NCBI RefSeq assembly: GCF_036370855.1
Contig: NC_088102.1
Location: forward strand, 65,419,601-65,483,600
DNA from: Dromaius novaehollandiae
Taxonomy: Eukaryota > Chordata > Aves > Casuariiformes > Dromaiidae
Reading direction: 5' to 3'
Length of the DNA: 64,000 nt
This document shows positions 57,071 through 64,000 of the stretch, in pieces. The position numbers were made by a program, and so were the translations under genes. The notes under the pieces were generated by a model. It did no database searches. It was not told the DNA's origin and saw only the letters and a program-made list of their open reading frames with translations. Each line of letters starts with the position of its first letter. The first letter of the stretch is position 1.

Positions 57071-58594
57071 AAAAAAATGCTTATGAAACAGGTAGAGAGG
57101 GCATTACAGCTGATTCTAAATAAAATCATCTCAGATTTGTTATATGCTAACCTACCTGGATAGAGAGGAATTCTGTCATCTGGGAAACGTCTGGGAAATA
57201 TCTGTGTTGCAGATATTAATACTGCAGTCTCTGCTACAAAGAGGCCTGATCAGTGATGTAGAGAGGGTGGGTAATACCTGCTAGCAATTTTTTCTTTTCT
57301 TAAAAAGAGTCCCTAGTAAAGAGAGGTGCCTGGGAAGATGCACAGCATAGCTTTTTTCCTATTGTCAGCTCAGCTTCAAACCTACTGAACAACAGAAGCA
57401 GCAGCCCCACTCATCTCACAAGCTTCTGCACCAGCAGGGCTCCTTTCTGCTAATCTTAAAGCACTTCTTAAGACTACCTCCGCAGTCAGAAGAGGTCAGA
57501 ACAGCCGATCTAACGTCCTTCACACCTTAAACTCTGCAAAAAGAAAAAAAAAGGAGAGAGAGAGAAATATGTTAATTATATTAATTACGGTAAGGCCAAA
57601 GAGTAAATAGGAGGATTATCTCCAACTCTATTAGACAAAATAACACTTCAAAAAGCATTTAAATATTTTGATCCAGACTAAGTGGTATTTTCTTGCTTGG
57701 TATGAGACAATGGCAGTATAGCCCTCATAACCAGACAGTGCAACTAGGCTGATACTCATTCTGGACTAGTGAGTTGATGCAAAGCAGCTATAATATACCA
57801 GAGACCACTCTCTCAGGACAGTCTATGTATGCAGAGTGGGAGTGGGCAACAAGCTAGATTTCCTTCATCAGTATAAATCATTTACTTCTCCTCAAGTCAG
57901 TGAAGGAATGCCAATTAATACCTGCTAAGGATCTGCATGTGGACCTCAAAACCAGTATTTCAGATACATTCATATCTTGTTTGCCATACAGCAATTCTCC
58001 TCTAGGAAGTCTCCTTGTACAGGAGGCAACTTACACATTCACCTTCTCTCCTAAGTGCACATGCCTATCCATCATCAACAAATATTCTTTATTAGATACA
58101 CAGCAAACTCATCAGACAGAACAAGTCATTTTATTCACTGACTCAGGTTTGACACTGAAGGGCACTGAACAGCTGAAAATATTATTTATAGGGAGTTCCA
58201 CTTACAGTGTTATTCAGAACATCAGTGGTGTTTTTGCTATTTCTAAAGAATAGCATTACCTCTTTGGAAGAATCTGTAGCAATGGGGACAAGACAGCTAG
58301 CAAAGTTTACATAAAACTAACAGTCATGTTATGCTCAAAAGCTTAAGTTTATTGCTCTATTTAATGACTACCGCCAGTATTTTTAAAAAGAATGCCAGTT
58401 CTTCCTGCTAGCTTCTCACTGAAGGAAATATTTTAAATACAGCAATAAAATCAAGTGGTTTAAAGATAACACATTTTGCCACACATTCATGCAAATCCTG
58501 CCGACAGGATTTTTACAGGTTCATGGATACAGAATAAACACAAAGGATATGTACTGAAATGTTGGGAAACTTTCCCCACAGTGACGAAGTAAGT

Positions 58595-58680
58595 TGGAGG
58601 CATAACACTTCAGGCCCTACCCTGCACCTGCTGACGTCAATGGCAAAACCTCAGTGGAAGCAGGATCAGCCCTTATTGTT
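58595..58680 (+). repeat. Old interspersed-repeat fragment, unclassified
   Basis: GCTGACGTCAATGGCAAAAC, GTGGAAGCAGGATCAGCCC resembles a phrase widely repeated in turtle and crocodilian DNA (gacttcaatgggagcaggatcaggccc). Weaker cousins occur near 26310-26360 and 35575-35610. I do not know the family name. Confidence 0.4.
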
Positions 58681-59527
58681 CTGAATGCTGTTTTACCCTC
58701 TCCTGATTAGCAAGTGCAACAAATTCTCAGTCTCCTGCACTAATAAAAGTGGTGGGTTTGGGCTATTATTACAAAAAGAGAGAAGCAAAATTATTTTTAG
58801 TAGATCATTACGGCTCATCTTTTCCTGTCAAGGGTCCTGTGTACCTCCCTTTCTTTGCTCAATAAAGAATTAAAACATGTGCTTACCTCTAAGCATTAAA
58901 TACAAATTTCAGTCTTCAACCAGACTGAGGTCTAAAAAGAAAAGCAGGAACAGCAGTCTGTATTATCTAAAAGGAAATATTGCTGCCCAGAAAATGATTA
59001 GAAGGGGCTAATGATTGTCTACATCTGGTTTGAGGGCAAATTTACTAAAAAGCAGTCAACACACTCAGGCTGAGATTTTTTTTAAAGCTGCCTACAGGAT
59101 TCACATTTCTAGTCTCATTAATTTTAATGTGCACTGGGCATGCAGTCACCCTCAAAGCTTTGAAACAAGTTTAAATTCACAGAACACAAATGATCTTATC
59201 ACTATATTTTCAATAAAGATGAACTCAAGTCACAAAATCCCTCGCCTGATTCCAAACCTCAAATTTCAGGAGGAATTGTATTGGAACTGTGGTCTGACTC
59301 TATAAAAAGAGAAACTGGATGCAGGCTGAGACTGCAAAATACCAACAAAGAAAAGGTAAAGTGCGAAGAGCTTATGTTCAGATTAACTTCTCCTATTCAC
59401 CTCAGATTCACCCAAGATTTTATGATTCTGGGGTACACTGCTGGTAGGAATTGCAGGTGACAATTTGACCCCTGTCAATGAAATAATTCTTTCCGCTTAG
59501 TTCTGGTAACACTGATGGTGGCTTTTT

Positions 59528-59566
59528 TAAAAACAAACAAACAAACAAAACCCAAAACAAGCAAAC
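59528..59566 (+). repeat. (CAAA)n simple repeat
   Basis: Four to five CAAA units run into an A/C-rich stretch. On the - strand this reads TTTG repeats; it lies about 0.5 kb past the PTPN5 stop codon and so may be in its 3' UTR. Confidence 0.8.
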
Positions 59567-59813
59567 ATGAGGTGTGAAATACCACTTCAACGTGTATCTA
59601 CTCAAATCTTTCAACGCAGAGGCTCAGAAGGTTTACGATATACACAGTATTCGGTAATTTTATATGTAAAAACAATCAGAGAGAGGCAAAAAGTTACTTT
59701 CAAGCTTAGTCAACATACGGTACATATTTCAGCATGACAATTCAAAAAGTTTCACACTGTATTTGGATATATTAGCAATTATCTTTTAAAAATAGCAAAC
59801 TGAAGACAGTGGG

Positions 59814-59829
59814 TTTTTTTTTTTTTTTT
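59814..59829 (+). repeat. Poly-T run (16 T)
   Basis: A homopolymer lies about 280 bases past the PTPN5 stop codon (A16 in gene sense), probably in its 3' UTR. Confidence 0.9.
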
Positions 59830-60108
59830 GATTTCGTAACAAATGAAGCTACTATTCTTATTTACAGTATAAATAAGCCTTTTTTGGTGAAGATTATGTC
59901 CTGTCACATATGTTTAAGACAAGGCGTACCTCAGCTCTTAAATGTCAATGCAAACAAGAGCATAAAAGCAATATCAAAGTAAAATAATATATCTCTCTCT
60001 CTCCAGCTAAGACAACCAGGTTACCATGTGTCTCTTATCAGATCTGAAATATATATGAATGCAGTCAAAAGTTCTCTTGCTTTTAGCCTTTAGGAATATC
60101 ATGAACAC

Positions 60109-60202
60109 TTATTCTTCTGCTGCTCTAGAAAGCTGTTTTCCATACAAGCTCATGACATGATGGACAAATTGATACTGTTCACAAGTCTGGATCATTCCTC
60201 CC
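60109..60202 (-). CDS. PTPN5: PTPN5 (STEP) last coding exon
   Basis: PTPN5, striatal-enriched protein tyrosine phosphatase, dephosphorylates ERK1/2, p38, Fyn and glutamate-receptor subunits in neurons. The exon follows a fine acceptor (TTTCTTTCCTTTTCAG) and reads GGMIQTCEQYQFVHHVMSLY, then GKQLSRAAEE and TAA at 60109-60111. This is the end of the tyrosine phosphatase domain; M-I-Q-T-x-x-Q-Y-x-F is common to classical PTPs and the rest matches PTPN5. Human ends EKQLSHQSPE as I recall, so only the tail differs. It joins in phase with the exon at 63941 to give DRGGM. No damage is seen. Confidence 0.96.
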
Positions 60203-60549
60203 CTGAAAAGGAAAGAAAAAAAGGGGAGGGAAACAGCAGCCTTATTACATGCAAGTAACATACTAGCAAATGGCAGAGCTAACATGAAACAGGTGTTACA
60301 CAAAAAAGGTCTAGTCCAAAGCCCAGTGAAATGAATGAACAAGTGCCCACTGATTGCAATCAGCTCAGACTGACCTTGAGCTCTACTCTGAAAGTCTCTG
60401 CTAACCAAGGAACAGAAGGTATTCAGAACAGGAATGGGTTTTACCTTCATTTTTCTAAGCAGAGGCCATAAATCACTAAGGACACCACCATAATTATTTG
60501 CATTCATACTACTGGAGTGAAAAACAGCCCCCACCACAAAACTCTGAGT

Positions 60550-60660
60550 GGACCAAGGGGGCCAAGGGGGAATAAAGAGGTGAAGTAGCTTCTCCAAGAC
60601 TATACAGATGCACTAGGGACCAAATTCAGGACTACGAAGGGCTAGGCCAGCCCAGTGAAC
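60550..60660 (-). mobile_element. Probable MIR SINE fragment
   Basis: The + strand reads AGAGGTGAAGTAGCTTCTCC, AAGACTATACAGATGCACTA, GGGACCAAATTCAGGA. This is the antisense form of the MIR core, where the ancestral text reads gaggtgaagtgacttgcccaaggtcacacag ... ggaatagaacccagg. It lies in the PTPN5 intron in the gene's own sense. Confidence 0.65.
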
Positions 60661-63203
60661 CAATGCAGAACACAACTTCCCCGTTCTGGAACGAGGGGTC
60701 TTTCCTCTGTGCCATCCCAGGCTGTGCTTTTGGCAAGACCACCAAGGAACCAGGAACAGCCAGCAAGATTTTGTAACAGACAGAGGAATTTTAACAAAGG
60801 ACAAACCAAACTGGTAACTAAATTTACTAATCCAAGTGTGGATAGCAGTCAAGACTCCCAGCACAGAAATTTGTGCTTTGGTTCAGCTTTCCTTTCAGCT
60901 TTGGCTGTTCTCTTTAAAAATGCAAACCTGAAAGTATATGCAAGCAAGAGCAGAAATACAATTTGCTTTTCCATGTGTTGTTAACCTACATATTTCTGCA
61001 AGCAGCATGTTAGCAAACACATAGTACTGCAGTGGGAGACAGCACTTAACAAAAAGAACAAGGGTAAACTTGTCCATTTTAAGCAGATTTTACTAGCATT
61101 TTAAATTCTGCTAAGACTACCTCAGCAACAGTGGTATGATCTCTTGATAACCCATTACAAAAGTAATTAAAACCCATTGCTCAAATCCACAGAAGGTTTA
61201 TGCAGAATTGTGCCAGCGGCAGTGCTGGTACAAAGATCCAGGGAACGCAGTGCCAAAAAGAGGTTGAGACCACAAGCAGTGCTCAGGAACGTGGGAACCC
61301 ATGGGTGGCCAGCACTAAAAAGACTGCGTCAGTTTGAGAAAGAGCATATGTGGCTCTTTTCCTCTGAAACCCCCACCAGAGGAAATTAATGAAAAGTCGC
61401 TTCCTCTGAGCCAAACGGATGGAAGACTGGCAGCACCCTCCTAAGGGCCTGTCCTCTTCTATGTGGTCCAGCTTTGCAAATGTGGGTCACAGTTACCATA
61501 CCAGTAGGGGTAGATGAAGAGCTGGACAACCTCCCTCTTCAGCCTTTTGCAGGTATTTTGTTAAGGGCTTCCCTGAAATACACTCTTAACAAAGAGCAGG
61601 GGAAGGGCAGGGACCCACGATCCAAACTCTAATCAATAGGCAAGGTGGGAAACACACTGCATTTTTAAAGAAACTGCATGGTAGCTGAGCAAATACTTAA
61701 CCTCATATGCTGTACATAACACAGGCTCACAGTTAATCCGAGTCCTTCTGTGCTACACACTGTACTGAAATACACTCCTGCCAGTCCATGACACACAAGG
61801 AACATTCATTAGTCATATCTAGCACTTACTCCCCATGCAATGCCACTAACGGTGAGGTTTTACTCCGAAGTTGTAGCAACAAAAGCACTAGGGTGGCCAT
61901 CAAGTTTCAGACTGCAGAAAATGATTTTCCTTTTTATCTGGTTCCCTGCAATGTGGTGGCTTCCTCCCCTTCCCACACACGTGTGCACATATACACACCA
62001 TGACACGTGCTTGCTGTCCAGGCTTTGGCACAGAACGGAGAAATTAGATTTTCACCCTTGTTTGCCACAGAAACCTTTCAAATGTGAGTTGCCTTGTGGG
62101 AAAGGACAGCAAATGTCTCTCAGCAGCATGGGAAGGTATGACTCTCCTTAGTCATACCAGGCTATTTTAGGATCAAGTGTGGGCCACCAGTTGCATAGCC
62201 CAATGCACAGGCTTTTTGCAAGCAATTTGTGAGGGAATGAAGGGAAAGAAACATTTGTCTTTTCGCCCCCTCAGCAACCTGAAGGGGTGCTTAGGGCTAG
62301 TGCCAATCCCTCTACTGCTGGGCATGCAGTGTGGTACATTCATTTAAGTACCTGCTCTGGTCTATACCCCAACCCTCTTTCCCAGAGTCCCTGGTGACTA
62401 GTCTTCCCCACACATCCTATTTTGTCTAGCCAGCACCCACCAGCCAGGAGAGGGAATGAGGCAGAGAGGATTCTCTTTCTTGTAGCTGCTTAGTCTTATC
62501 CCCACATGCTGCTCCTGGAGTCACCCAGAGATTTTGTGGGAGTTTAGTGAGAATGACGCTGAATGGCAACATGACTTCCAAGAGACTGCAAGTCCCGTTT
62601 TCTCCCCCACTCCTTGAAGAAAATATGCTCTCCCATAACAAGGATGGTGGTATGACTGCTTTCCCTCCTGTGACTATTCTCTTCCCTGAGATTTAAATGG
62701 CTTTTTCCTATCCCATCCCAATCCTGAGAAGCACATGGCAGCAAGAGGAGCCCCTGCAGACTTCCTTCCCCTCTGTGGTGTCCCTTTAATGTGATCTCCT
62801 TTCTCCTCCCTCTGCAAATGACTGCCAGTTCTTCTCTCTCTGCAAGGCTAGTATTTTTAATCAGCCTTCTGTACCTAGCACATTTGTGAGCAGGTGTCTT
62901 CAACCTTCATTTGTGTGGCTATTTGCCTGTGTAACATTACTCACAGACAAGATATTTCAGATCCAGCCATCTTCAGTGGGCCATGAAAAAGCAGCACTTC
63001 CTATTCATATTCTGGTTTTCTTATTTCTCAAGAAGCCCTTCCTGGTCTGGCTTGAAATCCACTGAAATAGCCAAACCTCCAGGCCCCTGCAGGTCCCTGT
63101 CTATCAGAGCCTCAGCAGGGCAGCAAGCATTTCATTTTCTGCCTCCCACTGAGCATAATTGCTCCTCAGAAATAAAGTTCAGCGTGGGGTTGAGGTTCTT
63201 TTC

Positions 63204-63225
63204 TTTTTTTTTTTTTTTTTTTTTT
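63204..63225 (+). repeat. Poly-T run (22 T)
   Basis: Twenty-two consecutive T in the last PTPN5 intron; a poly-A in gene sense. No retroposed body is recognisable next to it. Confidence 0.9.
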
Positions 63226-63940
63226 CAGAAAAATCTTTGGTATGTTTTTCGTGACATCTCTTCCCCTGACTACATTTATCATTATCATTACAGAGAGCAC
63301 TGAGACATGTTTTGATGGCACTTGAAACCAGTGGGAGAGGAAAAATAACATCTCTGGTGCAAAATTCAAGTCTGTTTACCTCATAATCAAACTCAAGGTG
63401 GTGTGTTAACAAATGCTTAACTGGAAACCATTGAGTTTCTGGAGTTCTTTGCATCTCCTTTCATATGTCTGCAAACACTCCAGCCCATACGTGCTCTCCC
63501 CCTCCCTACAAGGTTCCAGGCAGCTGTGCCCTCCCACCAGTGCTCACAGCTCCAGCTATGCAAGGCCAGGCCTCTTAACTCCTCCAGGGAGCAAAGCGCT
63601 GATCTGTGGCTCTGAATCTTACTGCAGCTCACCCTTTGAGCCTTTGCTTCTGGACAGACAAGGGGACAACTACAGGGGTGAAAGGCCATTCCTTGCTGCA
63701 CTGAAGTCTCTACAGCTGTGCAGATTTTCATGTCAGCTGTGGACCTAGCCCAGTTGCTAGGGTTGTTCTTTACCATTTGTTGCTTTCATAAAATAGGCAA
63801 AGATTACAGGTCAGAACTGCTCGGAATAGGACAACTTCCTTCCAGGAACATTTCCCTCCCTCTTCCTGCTTCTCTTTAAGTAAAGAGAAAGATTAATGTT
63901 TTTCTTTTTATTTTTCTGGAAAGGAAACAGGCTGTCTTAC

Positions 63941-64000
63941 CTGTCTAACCGTAACTGGCAGGCTGTTCGCAATATGTCAACTATGCCCTCGCTCTTCAGC
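63941..64000 (-). CDS. PTPN5: PTPN5 (STEP) penultimate coding exon, cut by the window edge
   Basis: The exon enters from the right edge and reads LKSEGIVDILRTACQLRLDR, ending at the donor ACAG/GTAAGA. This is the helix before the last motif of the phosphatase domain; in human I recall the same helix as VVDILKTTCQLRQDR. The catalytic cysteine signature (HCSAG...GR) is encoded in earlier exons beyond the window. The last codon AG/G is split and is completed at 60202. Confidence 0.94.

Larger units (their letters stand above)
60203..63940 (-). other. PTPN5: PTPN5 last intron
   Basis: In gene sense the intron begins GTAAGACAGC and ends CCTTTTCAG. It contains a probable MIR fragment near 60.6 kb and a T22 run at 63204-63225. 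Open frames of 103 to 119 codons on either strand (for example around 60.1-60.6 and 62.5-62.9 kb) show no family resemblance. Confidence 0.88.

Noticed and set aside
60203-60597. N-terminal extension of the PTPN5 last-exon frame
   Set aside because: It lies upstream of a strong acceptor, and the exon at 63941 joins in phase to 60202, so it is intron.

Overview
The window is nuclear DNA from a vertebrate, most likely a sauropsid of the turtle, crocodilian or bird group. Genes are split into short exons with GT-AG introns. The introns hold worn MIR SINE copies and fragments that resemble CR1-type and other old interspersed repeats. The lineage call is inferred from repeat style and cannot be narrowed from the sequence alone. 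The order TMEM86A, IGSF22, PTPN5 matches human 11p15.1 as I remember it: TMEM86A on one strand, the other two on the opposite strand.

Positions 1-10754 look like the long first intron of TMEM86A; its first exon (about seven codons) is not in the window. TMEM86A exon 2 (10755-11019) and its last exon (15441-15868) lie on the + strand. Both are fully open, joined in phase, and encode 230 residues of a multi-pass membrane lysoplasmalogenase of the YhhN family. Downstream, to about 26.6 kb, come its 3' UTR and intergenic DNA, with no further gene that I can support.

From 49524 down to 26653, on the - strand, lie the remains of IGSF22, a chain of immunoglobulin and fibronectin-III domains related to myosin-binding protein C. 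I could place 19 exons. Domain order is N-terminal segment, Ig1, a linker, Ig2-Ig6, FN3-1 to FN3-3, Ig7, FN3-4, Ig8. Almost all splice sites and exon phases are still readable. However, at least nine exons carry frameshifts or stops, two splice sites appear lost, and several core Trp or Cys residues are replaced. The simplest reading is a unitary pseudogene in an otherwise conserved block. The flanking genes have no such damage, which argues against poor sequence quality.

From about 60.1 kb to the end, on the - strand, are the last two coding exons of PTPN5 (the brain phosphatase STEP). Its catalytic core lies beyond the right edge. Between IGSF22 and PTPN5 I see only MIR copies and unannotated DNA.

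The most notable observation is the exon-by-exon decay of IGSF22. No prokaryotic, CRISPR or phage features are present.
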